Below are positions 8,500 to 16,860 of a stretch of DNA of 64,000 nt, piece after piece (position 1 is the stretch's first letter; each line of letters opens with the position of its first letter). The stretch spans positions 26,665-90,664 of the forward strand of contig JANYFL010000042.1 in NCBI GenBank assembly GCA_025362735.1. Direction: 5' to 3'. Made by a program: the position numbers and the translations under genes. The notes under the pieces were generated by a model. That model worked only from the letters and a program-made list of their open reading frames with translations. It did no database searches and had not been told where the DNA came from. This DNA is from Betaproteobacteria bacterium (GTDB taxonomy: Bacteria; Pseudomonadota; Gammaproteobacteria; Burkholderiales; Burkholderiaceae_D).

Positions 8500-10872
8500 T
8501 CAATTACGAACAGGCTTCCCGGTTTGCATCATCCCCATGATCCGTTCCTGCGTCTTGGGATGTTTCAGCAAACTCATAAAGGCCTTGCGTTCCAGTCCTA
8601 AAATCCATTGCTCATCAACCATTGCGCCCGCTTCAACATCACCACCGCAGAGCACTTCGGCAATACAGCGCGCAATATGGAAATCGTGGGCGGAGATCAA
8701 ACCACCATCGCGCATGTTGACCAACTGGGCCGTTAACGTAGCAATGCCCGAACGTCCAAGAACCGGGAAGCGAGCTTTGAAGGGCGGACGATAACCGCTG
8801 TGATACATGGCTTTGGCGGTATCAATCGCATTGCCAAGGACTTCATACTGATTAAACAAAATAACATCACCCTCAACCAAGTAGCCCATCTGGCGCGCCT
8901 CGTGTGCAGACTTGGAAACGTTGGCCATGGCCGCGTTGGTGAAATAACGCTTGAGATATTCGAGCAAATAAGTTTCAGGTGCGACTGCGTGTTCTTCCGC
9001 TGCACGTCTTGCGCCGTAGCAAAGTCCGCCTCCGCCGGGAACGAGTCCAACACCGACCTCAACCAGACCGATATAGCTTTCCACATTGACGACACGCCGG
9101 GCGCAGTTCACCAGTAGTTCACAGCCGCCACCCAGTGCCATTCCGGACACAGCTGCAACAGTAGGAACGCTGGCATACCGCAAAGCAAGAATGGCATCCT
9201 GCAATGCCTTTTCTTGCGGTTCAATCGCCGCCACGCCGCCTGACATGAATAGCGGCAACATGGCCTGCAGATCTGCGCCATAAGAGAACGGCTCTTCGGT
9301 ATTCCAGATCACGAGGCCTTGGTACTCCTTCTCTGCCAAAGCAATCGCGTTGTTGATGCCCGCAATTACGCCCGGTCCGATGGTGTGCATCTTGGTCTTG
9401 ATCGACAGGATCAGAATTTCGCCGTCGTTGGTCCAGATCATCACACTGTCGTCTTCGCTGATGGTTTTACCCGTATCGGATTGAACAAAACCGACCAGTG
9501 GGGCGCGATAAATTTGTCGCTGATAGACCGGCAGATTGGAACGGGGCACATCGGTATTCGTGGCTGGCGAAAATGAACCGTTAGAGCTATGCACTCCGGT
9601 GCGTCCATCGAACACCCACGCGGGCAGTGGTGCTGAAGACAGTGCCTTGCCTGCATCAATATCTTCCTTGACCCATAGCGCAATCTGCTGCCAGCCCGCT
9701 GCTTGCCAGATTTCAAACAAACCGGTCTGATGACCGAAGCCCCAGCGCAACGCGAAATCCACATCACGGGCGTTGTCGGCAATTTCAGCCAGATGCACTG
9801 CGACGTAATGGAAGGCATCGCGGAAAATCGCCCAGAGAAATTGGGCTTGCGGATTGCTCGATTCACGCAGCAGTTTGAGGCGCTCACCCCAATCTTTTTT
9901 CTTGAGGATGCGACCGATAAATTCATCGGCCTTGCCACTTGCCGGGCCGTACTCACCCGTTGCCGGATTGAGTTGCAGAATGTCTTTGCCGACTTTTTTG
10001 TAAAAGCCGCCACCGGTCTTTTGGCCCAGCGCACCCTTGTCGATCAGCCCCTGAAGCGTGGCAGGTACGCCATAGACGGGAAAGAAGGGATCGTCCTTGA
10101 GGATCTGCATGGTCTTGATGACGTGACCCATCGTATCGAGCCCGACCACGTCTGCCGTGCGGAAGGTGCCCGACTTGGCGCGACCGAGTTTGGCACCAGT
10201 CAGGTCATCGACCACGTCATAGGTCAATCCATATTTCTCGGCCTCGACCATCGTTGCCAGGATGTTGAAAATACCGACGCGGTTGGCGATGAAGTTGGGC
10301 GTATCTTTCGCACGCACCACGCCTTTGCCGAGCGTCGAAGTCAGAAAGGCTTCGAGATGATCGAGAATTTCCGGTTTGGTTGAAGTCGTCGGGATCAACT
10401 CAACCAGATGCATGTAGCGCGGCGGATTGAAAAAATGTACGCCGCAGAAACGCGCTTTCAATTCCTCATCAAATCCCTCTGCGAGTGCATTGATCGACAG
10501 TCCGGATGTATTGGACGCAAAGATGGCATTCGGGCCAATGAACGGCGCAACCTTTTTATAAAGGTCGTGCTTCCAGTCCATGCGCTCGGCAATCGCTTCG
10601 ATGATGAGATCGCAGCTTCGCAGTTGTTCGAGGTCATCTTCGTAATTGGCCACACCCATGTAAGCCGCGTCGTCTTTATTGGCCAAAGGCGCAGGTGAAA
10701 GTTTTTTAAGATTTTCGATGGCCTTGAGCACAATGCCATTCTTTTCACCTTGTTTTGCAGGGAGATCAAACAGAATGACGGGTACGCGGGCATTAATGCA
10801 ATGCGCGGCAATTTGGGCACCCATGACGCCCGCGCCGAGGACAGCGACTTTTTTCACGATGAAATTGGACAA
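8500..10872 (-). CDS. 3-hydroxyacyl-CoA dehydrogenase/enoyl-CoA hydratase (FadB/FadN-like)
   Basis: A 790-residue bifunctional beta-oxidation enzyme. The N-terminal Rossmann domain has GAGVMG at residues 13-18, followed by the dehydrogenase motif FCGVHFFNPPRYMHLVE, and the HAD C-terminal domain includes GGGFYKK. The last third is a crotonase domain with SYGADLQAML and SGMALGGGCELLVNCARRVV. This order (dehydrogenase first, hydratase last) is the FadN/YusL arrangement, the reverse of E. coli FadB. The start is a TTG at 10872, supported by AAGGAG six bases upstream. It lies between the acyl-CoA dehydrogenase and thiolase genes. Confidence 0.92.
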   Translation of the reverse strand: MSNFIVKKVAVLGAGVMGAQIAAHCINARVPVILFDLPAKQGEKNGIVLKAIENLKKLSPAPLANKDDAAYMGVANYEDDLEQLRSCDLIIEAIAERMDWKHDLYKKVAPFIGPNAIFASNTSGLSINALAEGFDEELKARFCGVHFFNPPRYMHLVELIPTTSTKPEILDHLEAFLTSTLGKGVVRAKDTPNFIANRVGIFNILATMVEAEKYGLTYDVVDDLTGAKLGRAKSGTFRTADVVGLDTMGHVIKTMQILKDDPFFPVYGVPATLQGLIDKGALGQKTGGGFYKKVGKDILQLNPATGEYGPASGKADEFIGRILKKKDWGERLKLLRESSNPQAQFLWAIFRDAFHYVAVHLAEIADNARDVDFALRWGFGHQTGLFEIWQAAGWQQIALWVKEDIDAGKALSSAPLPAWVFDGRTGVHSSNGSFSPATNTDVPRSNLPVYQRQIYRAPLVGFVQSDTGKTISEDDSVMIWTNDGEILILSIKTKMHTIGPGVIAGINNAIALAEKEYQGLVIWNTEEPFSYGADLQAMLPLFMSGGVAAIEPQEKALQDAILALRYASVPTVAAVSGMALGGGCELLVNCARRVVNVESYIGLVEVGVGLVPGGGGLCYGARRAAEEHAVAPETYLLEYLKRYFTNAAMANVSKSAHEARQMGYLVEGDVILFNQYEVLGNAIDTAKAMYHSGYRPPFKARFPVLGRSGIATLTAQLVNMRDGGLISAHDFHIARCIAEVLCGGDVEAGAMVDEQWILGLERKAFMSLLKHPKTQERIMGMMQTGKPVRN

Positions 10873-10918
10873 GTAATGCTCCTTACTAACTTTTTATTGA
10901 GTTATTGATATTGGAGAC

Positions 10919-10938
10919 CTCTCCCTGAAAAAGGAGAG
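10919..10938. repeat. short hairpin in the fad cluster, possible degenerate REP
   Basis: CCTCTCC and GGAGAGG arms separated by CTGAAAAA, in the 74-bp gap between the acyl-CoA dehydrogenase and FadB-like genes. It lacks the GGCCCCCA end of the full REP-like units. Confidence 0.4.
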
Positions 10939-10946
10939 GCAACAAA

Positions 10947-12734
10947 TCAGAACAAACTGGCTTCCATTGCCAGTAAGTTCTGTGCCCCCGACCGAGCTTG
11001 CCGAATCAGCATCGCTGTCTCGGGTAACAAGCGGGCAAAGTAAAAGCGGGCAGTGTGTAGTTTAGCCTTATAAAAATCATCGCCCGAATCCTGCTTGTCG
11101 AGTGCGATTTTAGCCATGCGTGCGAAGAAATAGGCAAACACCAAATGACCAAGCACACGCAGGTAAGGTACGGCTGCCGCACCTGCCTCGTCGGGATTCT
11201 GCATGGCCTTCATGCCGATTTCCATTGTGAGCTTGGTGACTTTCTCGCCAATGTCAGCCAGCGGATTCACAAATTCCTGCATGGCTTCTTCGGTTCCATA
11301 TTCCTCGACAAAGTCTTGCACCATCTTGCCAAACTTTTTCAGCTTGGCGCCATTGTCCAGGAGGATCTTGCGGCCCAGCAGATCGAGGGACTGGATGGTA
11401 TTCGTCCCTTCATAAATCATGTTGATGCGGCTGTCCCGTACATATTGCTCCACCCCCCACTCGGCAATATAGCCATGTCCACCAAAAACCTGCATCGCCT
11501 CGCTGGTCGCAATCCAGCCGTTGTCGGTCAGGAAGGCTTTGACGACGGGCGTCAGCAAGGCCACGAGGTCTTCCGCATCTTTGCGAATGGTTTCGTCCGG
11601 ATGATTCAGCTCTTTGTCGATTTGCAGCGCTATGAACGTCGCCAGGGCGCGGCCCCCTTCGGCCAATGCGCGCGCAGTCAACAGCATGCGACGCACATCC
11701 GGGTGAGCGATGATGACATCGGCCGCTTGATTCGGCTTGTGGGCTGACGGTGAACGCGATTGCTGACGATCCTTGGCATAGACCACTGCGTTCTGGTATG
11801 CCACTTCGGTCAAACCCAGACCCTGCATGCCGACGCCAAGACGCGCCGCGTTCATCATGACGAACATCGCCGCGAGGCCTTTGTTCGGTTCGCCCAGCAA
11901 CCAGCCTTGCGCGCCATCCAGATTCATCTGGCAAGTGGCACTCGCGCGAATGCCCATCTTGTGTTCAATGGCACCACAGAAAATCGGATTACGTTCACCA
12001 AGGGAGCCATCTTCCTTCGGCAGGAATTTGGGCACGATAAACAGAGAGATGCCTTTGGTACCGAGCGGCGCATCGGGCAAACGCGCCAACACCAAGTGAA
12101 CAATGTTTTCAGCCAGATCCTGTTCACCACCTGAGATAAAAATCTTGTTGCCGGTAATCAGATAACTGCCATCCGCTTGCGGTTCTGCTTTGGTGCGCAA
12201 CAGACCGAGATCGGTGCCGGCATGCGCTTCGGTCAAGCACATCGTCCCCACCCATTCACCGGAAACGAGTTTCGGCAAATACGCTTGCTGCTGCTCCGTA
12301 CTGCCATGAGCACGAATACATTCGTAAGCGCCATGGGCAAGACCGGGGTACATGGTCCAGGCCTGGTTGGCTGAATTCAGCATTTCATAAAAAGCATTGT
12401 TGACCACGATAGGCAGCCCTTGACCGCCATATTTGGGATCGCAGGCCAATGCGGCCCAGCCCCCTTCAACGAATTTTTGATAGGCCTCTTTAAAACCCTT
12501 GGGTGTTGTGACGGATTTAGTCGCTTGATCATAATGACAACCTTCGGCATCGCCAGGCTGGTTCAACGGGAACAAGACTTCCGAAGCGAATTTGCCCGCC
12601 TCTTCAAGTACCTGGTCGATCAATTCACGATTGGTTTCAGCGTGCGCCGGTAACTGTTTGAGTTCTTCTTCCAGATTGAACACCTCAAACATCACGAACT
12701 GCATGTCGCGCAATGGCGCTTGATAAATACTCAT
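10947..12734 (-). CDS. acyl-CoA dehydrogenase (about 600-residue type)
   Basis: A flavoprotein oxidising acyl-CoA to 2-enoyl-CoA, the first step of beta-oxidation, probably with ETF as electron acceptor (family knowledge). Its 595 residues match the long DmdC/FadE-like class with an extra C-terminal acetyl-CoA-dehydrogenase-like domain. FAD/substrate motifs include MCLTEAHAGTDLG and KIFISGGEQDL. The late motif YEGTNTIQSLDLLGRK carries the predicted catalytic glutamate. The ATG at 12734 has GGAG five bases upstream. It lies 19 bp after the TetR gene, so both are on one transcript. Confidence 0.92.
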   Translation of the reverse strand: MSIYQAPLRDMQFVMFEVFNLEEELKQLPAHAETNRELIDQVLEEAGKFASEVLFPLNQPGDAEGCHYDQATKSVTTPKGFKEAYQKFVEGGWAALACDPKYGGQGLPIVVNNAFYEMLNSANQAWTMYPGLAHGAYECIRAHGSTEQQQAYLPKLVSGEWVGTMCLTEAHAGTDLGLLRTKAEPQADGSYLITGNKIFISGGEQDLAENIVHLVLARLPDAPLGTKGISLFIVPKFLPKEDGSLGERNPIFCGAIEHKMGIRASATCQMNLDGAQGWLLGEPNKGLAAMFVMMNAARLGVGMQGLGLTEVAYQNAVVYAKDRQQSRSPSAHKPNQAADVIIAHPDVRRMLLTARALAEGGRALATFIALQIDKELNHPDETIRKDAEDLVALLTPVVKAFLTDNGWIATSEAMQVFGGHGYIAEWGVEQYVRDSRINMIYEGTNTIQSLDLLGRKILLDNGAKLKKFGKMVQDFVEEYGTEEAMQEFVNPLADIGEKVTKLTMEIGMKAMQNPDEAGAAAVPYLRVLGHLVFAYFFARMAKIALDKQDSGDDFYKAKLHTARFYFARLLPETAMLIRQARSGAQNLLAMEASLF

Positions 12735-12753
12735 GAATGCTCCGGGGTTAATC

Positions 12754-13437
12754 TTAAGGTTGGGGATGGTGGTGGTGTGCAGATGAACTCTTTGTACGTC
12801 TCACCACTTTGGCGCGGGGCTTTGCTTTGGCTGTGTGTACGGCAATCAAATTATTGAGTGCGCGCTCGGTGCGCTCGACCGCATCGGATTCCTTGAGAAA
12901 GCGCGCGTCATGATGCAGGGCCAAGACCAGGGCGCGCGCCTCGAACGTCAGTTGCTCACAATCCGTGCCGGGTAAAAGATGCTCACACTCCACCGCCTGT
13001 TTGGCGGCTCGTAACAAGGCAGCATTCCAGGCCATGACCATTTTGACCAGCTCATCGCGAATTACTCCGGGACGGTCGTCATATTCAACCGCGCCACTGA
13101 TGTAAATGCACCCGCTGGCAATTTCACGCGTATGCCGTTCCAGCCAGCGTTTAAGCATGCCCTTCAGCCTGGGCAAGCCCCGCTCTTCCAGTATGCTGGG
13201 CGCAAAGACTTCGCTCTGAAAGCGGCGGTGATATTCATGGATGACGGCGATTTGCAAATCTTCGCGCGAGCCAAAATGGGCGAAAACCCCGCTCTTGCTC
13301 ATTTGCATACGCTCGGCGAGCAATCCAATGGTCAGGCCTTCCAGTCCATTACGACAGGAGAGGTCAAGGGCCGCATCCAGGATGGCGTTGCGGGTCAACT
13401 GGCCTTTGCGTTTGGGTAATATTTTGGCGAGACTCAT
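12754..13437 (-). CDS. TetR family transcriptional regulator of the fatty-acid degradation cluster
   Basis: A DNA-binding repressor of 227 residues. The N-terminal helix-turn-helix spans about residues 16-61 (ILDAALDLSCRNG, then MSKSGVFAHFGSREDL). The C-terminal part is the ligand/dimer domain, and the tail is basic and then His-rich (SSSAHHHHPQP). It is the first gene of a run of seven minus-strand genes for acyl-CoA oxidation. A promoter overlapped by a palindromic operator sits directly upstream, so it most likely represses its own operon and responds to an acyl-CoA-type ligand (inference). The start ATG at 13437 follows GAGGTGG. Confidence 0.9.
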   Translation of the reverse strand: MSLAKILPKRKGQLTRNAILDAALDLSCRNGLEGLTIGLLAERMQMSKSGVFAHFGSREDLQIAVIHEYHRRFQSEVFAPSILEERGLPRLKGMLKRWLERHTREIASGCIYISGAVEYDDRPGVIRDELVKMVMAWNAALLRAAKQAVECEHLLPGTDCEQLTFEARALVLALHHDARFLKESDAVERTERALNNLIAVHTAKAKPRAKVVRRTKSSSAHHHHPQP

Positions 13438-13464
13438 GGTCCACCTCTAATTTGTTGGGTTCAT

Positions 13465-13507
13465 AATAGAACGACCGTACTATTATTCTTGTTGACTTGC
13501 TTGTCAA
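13465..13507 (-). promoter_or_regulatory. promoter and TetR-type operator for the fad-like operon
   Basis: On the minus strand TTGACA (13507-13502) is followed, after 17 bp, by AATAGT (13484-13479). The -10 is embedded in a 20-bp palindrome at 13465-13484 with arms AATAGTACG and AATAGAACG (8 of 9 match) around a 2-bp centre. This has the length and symmetry of a TetR-family operator and would block RNA polymerase when occupied. A second perfect palindrome, GTTGAC/GTCAAC, at 13491-13508 overlaps the -35. Confidence 0.7.
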
Positions 13508-13538
13508 CCGTTTTTTTAATCATCCCAACAACAAATGA

Positions 13539-14741
13539 CTAGTAACGTGATGATTGCCCTGTAATCATGATTCCCAACCTCAGAACGCCGTAAGCGAACC
13601 AATTATAGACACGCCGAACCCACGGTCTTTGACGTGGCTCAAGCAAGGGAGCCGCCACCGAGTCATTTTCAATAACCGCTTCCAGCTGGCGTCGCAGTCC
13701 CCCGGAAAAGACATGGTCACGCACGACAACATTGGCTTCGCGCGCGAGCAACATGCTGAACGGATCGAGATTACTGGATCCTACGGTTGCCCAGTTATTG
13801 TCAATCACGGCCACCTTGGCATGCAGCAGGCTGCGTTGGTACTCATAAATTTCGACCTTGGCCCGCAACAGGTCGTCGTAGAGTGATTGACTGGCGTAAT
13901 GCTGGAGTGGGTATTCAACCCGGCCCTGTAGCAAAAGCCGGACACGGACACCACGCCCGGCGGCATGTTTGAGCGCTTTGCGAAAACGCCGGCCCGGAAA
14001 AAAATAAGCGTTGCATAAAATGATGTCGTGACGGGCACGACCAATCGCGCGTAAATACGTCCGTTCAATACTGGTGCGATTGCGAAAATTATCCCGTCGT
14101 ACAAAGGCAGCTTCGATTCCACCAGATAGTGGCGTCATCCAGGCGCCTTGCATCCACCAGTGCGCGACGGATCGACCGAAGGCGATATCTCCCTTCACCA
14201 TGGTTTGCCAATTCAGGCGCAACCATTGATTCATCATCACGACACTGATGGGTCCAACCAAAGGGCCTTGCACTTTGACGGCAAAGTCATAGCGCGGCGC
14301 ATCCAGACGATTGCCCTTGTTGTCGAGAAAATCGTCACTGATGTTGATGCCACCGACGAAGACAAGCTTCCGGTCAACCATCACCAGTTTTCGATGCAGG
14401 CGCCGGATACGTTGGCGCAGGTAGCTCAAACCCAGCCAGCGAAGACGATGTTCGGGACGAAAAACTCGAATTTCCACGTCTACTGCCTCAAGCGTTTTCC
14501 GCAAATGCGGCGCCAGATTATCGGAACCGAATCCATCGACTGTGACGCGCACCGTGACGCCACGTTCCGCCGCCGCAATCAGGGCGGCTGTGACGCGTTC
14601 ACCAATGGCATCATCGTTGTAGATATAGGTTTCGAGATAGATTTCACTTTCAGCGGCATTGATCGCTTCGATCAGAGCAGGAAAATATTCCTGCCCGCAG
14701 CAGAGCAGCTCAATATGATTGCCGCTAAAGAATCGGGGCAT
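13539..14741 (-). CDS. clsB: cardiolipin synthase ClsB (phospholipase D family)
   Basis: Membrane-associated enzyme transferring phosphatidyl groups to make cardiolipin. It has 400 residues and two HKD catalytic motifs: the first at about residues 116-123 (HRKLVMVD, then GGINISDD), the second near residue 300 (HAKVAVID, then GSSNLD). Length and the lack of N-terminal membrane helices fit ClsB rather than ClsA. Its start codon overlaps the stop of the EEP-family gene by one base (TGATG), the same pairing as E. coli clsB-ybhP, so translational coupling is likely. Confidence 0.9.
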   Translation of the reverse strand: MPRFFSGNHIELLCCGQEYFPALIEAINAAESEIYLETYIYNDDAIGERVTAALIAAAERGVTVRVTVDGFGSDNLAPHLRKTLEAVDVEIRVFRPEHRLRWLGLSYLRQRIRRLHRKLVMVDRKLVFVGGINISDDFLDNKGNRLDAPRYDFAVKVQGPLVGPISVVMMNQWLRLNWQTMVKGDIAFGRSVAHWWMQGAWMTPLSGGIEAAFVRRDNFRNRTSIERTYLRAIGRARHDIILCNAYFFPGRRFRKALKHAAGRGVRVRLLLQGRVEYPLQHYASQSLYDDLLRAKVEIYEYQRSLLHAKVAVIDNNWATVGSSNLDPFSMLLAREANVVVRDHVFSGGLRRQLEAVIENDSVAAPLLEPRQRPWVRRVYNWFAYGVLRLGIMITGQSSRY

Positions 14742-15760
14742 CAGCGAGCCTGAGCCAACTGCGCTGGCTCATTGAGCACCAAATCCGCCACGATCGGCGC
14801 ATGATCGGATAAACGGCGCCAGGCAATGCCATGCATCACACGCGCCTGCGATACGCTGAAACCGCGCACATACACACGATCAAGACGCAAGATCGGAAAC
14901 AGACTGGGAAAGGTTCGAGCAGGTTTATTAGGGGCCGCACGATCGTTAGCCAAGGACGAACTTCCTCTCAACGAATCCGGCCAATTGAACCGGCTGCCCT
15001 TCGTCACTGGCGCCGTGCTTTTCTGAACCAGATCGAACACTTCCTGTACACCAAGGTTCTCGGTCAACTTGCGACAAAGCTGACCACGCCAGTCGTTGAA
15101 ATCTCCCGCGATGATCAACGGCGCATCATCGGGAACGTGATCGCGAATACGCGCAATCAAGGCATCGGCCTGACGATGGCGACTGTCCTCAAACAGACCG
15201 AGATGTGCGCAAATGCAATGCAGGCGCTGATCGCCCCACTGGATTTCGCAATGAAGCAAGCCGCGGCTTTCATAACGATGATCGGAGACATCAATATTCT
15301 CATGCGACAACATCGGAAAGCGCGACAGCAGGGCATTACCGTGATCGCTGGCGTAACCGCCTTTGGTATGCGTCGCATTGCGACCGTAAACCGCTTCGGC
15401 CCAACCGGCATCAGCCAGAAAATCATGTTGCGCCGCTTCGGGCCAGTTGGAAAACCGCTGGGCGTGCCGATCATTTCGTCCCTGCACTTCCTGCAGGAAG
15501 ACCATATCTGCATTCAGGCGATGTAGCCCCAGCCGCAGATCGTGAATACGATTGCGCCAGGCAAAGCCGGACACGCCTTTGTGAATGTTATAGGTCGCAA
15601 TTCTTAGCTTGAGCGGAACCGCCTCGTTCGTTGCTCTAGCCGCAAGGCGCGCGGCACTCTCAACCTGACTCAGCGTTTCGGTTGTAGCGGCGGGGTCTGC
15701 ATCAAAGTCTGGCGTTGGGGCAGACTCAGAATCGCCTCGGAATTGCTTGGAGAAAAACAT
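14741..15760 (-). CDS. endonuclease/exonuclease/phosphatase family protein (YbhP-like)
   Basis: A metal-dependent phosphodiesterase-fold protein of 339 residues. Motifs in order are ATYNIHKG (Asn), VFLQEVQ (Glu), AGDFNDWRG (Asp/Asn) and SDHAPI (Asp/His). The first 50 residues are Ala/acidic and look unstructured. The only usable ATG at 15760 has no clear Shine-Dalgarno sequence and gives a 91-nt overlap with the end of nudB; the conserved domain starts near residue 50. It is coupled to clsB, which suggests a role in phospholipid metabolism (inference). Confidence 0.82.
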   Translation of the reverse strand: MFFSKQFRGDSESAPTPDFDADPAATTETLSQVESAARLAARATNEAVPLKLRIATYNIHKGVSGFAWRNRIHDLRLGLHRLNADMVFLQEVQGRNDRHAQRFSNWPEAAQHDFLADAGWAEAVYGRNATHTKGGYASDHGNALLSRFPMLSHENIDVSDHRYESRGLLHCEIQWGDQRLHCICAHLGLFEDSRHRQADALIARIRDHVPDDAPLIIAGDFNDWRGQLCRKLTENLGVQEVFDLVQKSTAPVTKGSRFNWPDSLRGSSSLANDRAAPNKPARTFPSLFPILRLDRVYVRGFSVSQARVMHGIAWRRLSDHAPIVADLVLNEPAQLAQAR

Positions 15761-16158
15761 CGTTGCGCAGCTTCACGGTAGTCCAGCCAAGCGTACTGCA
15801 GATGCTCACGCGGAGCAATCTGCACCTTCACCTGAGCGGGATAATTATTCGGCAAGCAAAGCCCAAACCAATGCTCGGTATTGTGCATTACCCCTGGCGC
15901 GTAGCGATGGCGCCATTGAGGATAGATACTGTATTCGATGGAATGGTTCCAGTCCATCAGACAATGCCCTGTTGCATCAATATCCGTCTCTTCCAGCACT
16001 TCGCGCCGTGCGGTCTCGGCGACCGCTTCATCCACCGCGTCCTTGCTTCCCGTGACCGACTGCCAGAAGCCCGGACTGTCCGCACGTTCCAGTATCAAGA
16101 CACGCAGATCTTCTGTGTGGATGACAACGAGGACGGATTCGGGGATTTTATGGCGCAT
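15670..16158 (-). CDS. nudB: dihydroneopterin triphosphate diphosphatase (Nudix)
   Basis: Removes pyrophosphate from 7,8-dihydroneopterin triphosphate in folate synthesis. The Nudix box is visible at GSKDAVDEAVAETARREV then LEE, with one residue more than the canonical G-x5-E spacing. The preceding FWQSVTGS is typical of NudB. The ATG at 16158 was chosen (162 residues, starting MRHKIPESVLVVIHT) over a TTG at 16173. In many betaproteobacteria nudB lies next to aspS and DUF502 (recalled context); here hicAB intervenes. The 3' end overlaps the EEP gene by 91 nt. Confidence 0.88.
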   Translation of the reverse strand: MRHKIPESVLVVIHTEDLRVLILERADSPGFWQSVTGSKDAVDEAVAETARREVLEETDIDATGHCLMDWNHSIEYSIYPQWRHRYAPGVMHNTEHWFGLCLPNNYPAQVKVQIAPREHLQYAWLDYREAAQRCFSPSNSEAILSLPQRQTLMQTPPLQPKR

Positions 16159-16179
16159 GCAGGCTTTGTCCAACCTGCC

Positions 16180-16521
16180 TCAACCGCAAGCTGCCTTTTG
16201 CAGCACATCTGCCGCCCACTGATTCAAACTTTTGCCCGAGGCCTGAGCAGCAATGTTCGCAGCACTATGAATCTCTGGAGGAACTCGCAACATGATCTTT
16301 CCTGAACTCGGCTTTTGCGGATCGACGCCACGTTCCTCGCAAGTCTTCAGATAAAAATCAATGGCAGATTCAAAATCCTTGCGTAGAGCATTCGGCGTCT
16401 GACCATGAAAACTGATCTGATCACGTATGCCCAGTACCTTGCCAAAAAAAATGTTGTCATCCGGATCAAAATCAATCCGGGCGGTATAGCCTTTATAACT
16501 CAATGTATTCAGCATACTCAT
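16180..16521 (-). CDS. hicB: HicB-type antitoxin
   Basis: The 113 residues have an N-terminal HicB partial RNase-H-like domain (YKGYTARIDFDPDDNIFFGK and GQTPNALRKDFESAIDFYL) and a C-terminal ribbon-helix-helix segment (KIMLRVPPEIHSAANIAAQ). The first neutralises HicA and the second binds the operator (family knowledge). It overlaps hicA by four bases (ATGA), which implies coupled translation with the toxin made first. Confidence 0.88.
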   Translation of the reverse strand: MSMLNTLSYKGYTARIDFDPDDNIFFGKVLGIRDQISFHGQTPNALRKDFESAIDFYLKTCEERGVDPQKPSSGKIMLRVPPEIHSAANIAAQASGKSLNQWAADVLQKAACG

Positions 16522-16772
16522 GGTTTTATTCCTTGCTCCATCAAAAACAACTCAATTTCGCGCACTTGATAGCGCTTCGCCTCCTTGGCTGGATGAGGCC
16601 GATGTAAATCCAATCGCGCCCCAGACAAAATGAAGGCAATACGCGAACCACCACGCTCGATGAGTTCCGCACCCAACGCCCGCATCATCGCCTCAATATC
16701 AGCAAAGACAATGTTAGCGGCGGTTGGCTTGCTAAAAATTGCCAAGAGCGTTTTTTGATGTTTTGACTTCAC
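16518..16772 (-). CDS. hicA: HicA-type mRNA interferase toxin
   Basis: An 84-residue dsRBD-like toxin that inhibits translation by cleaving mRNA. It belongs to the longer HicA subgroup starting MKSKHQKTL and ending RPHP...REIELFLMEQGIKP. In the segment GGSRIAF the residue after GS is Arg; canonical HicA has His there, so another residue such as the His of LDLHRPHP may serve (inference). The start is a GTG at 16772 with only a weak ribosome-binding site. It forms a two-gene operon with hicB, inserted between nudB and aspS. Confidence 0.85.
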   Translation of the reverse strand: MKSKHQKTLLAIFSKPTAANIVFADIEAMMRALGAELIERGGSRIAFILSGARLDLHRPHPAKEAKRYQVREIELFLMEQGIKP

Positions 16773-16816
16773 GAATAAATGCTATCACTTTCTGATATCA
16801 AATAACAGGGAGCGAG

Positions 16817-16848
16817 CAAAAAAAAGAGCGCTGCCGCGCCCTTTTTTC
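16817..16848 (-). terminator. rho-independent terminator of aspS
   Basis: Minus-strand hairpin AGGGCGC-GGCA-GCGCTCT (one mismatch) followed by a run of eight T, directly after the aspS stop codon. A T run on the other strand makes it possibly bidirectional. Confidence 0.8.
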
Positions 16849-16860
16849 GGTTGATCCTAA

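Noticed and set aside
9703..10383. 226-codon ORF antisense to the FadB-like gene
   Set aside because: Shadow of a well-supported gene in a GC-rich region with no independent evidence.
12754..12790. His run at the TetR C-terminus as a purification-tag artefact
   Set aside because: Only four His in a natural-looking tail, with genuine flanking genes; a vector origin is not supported.
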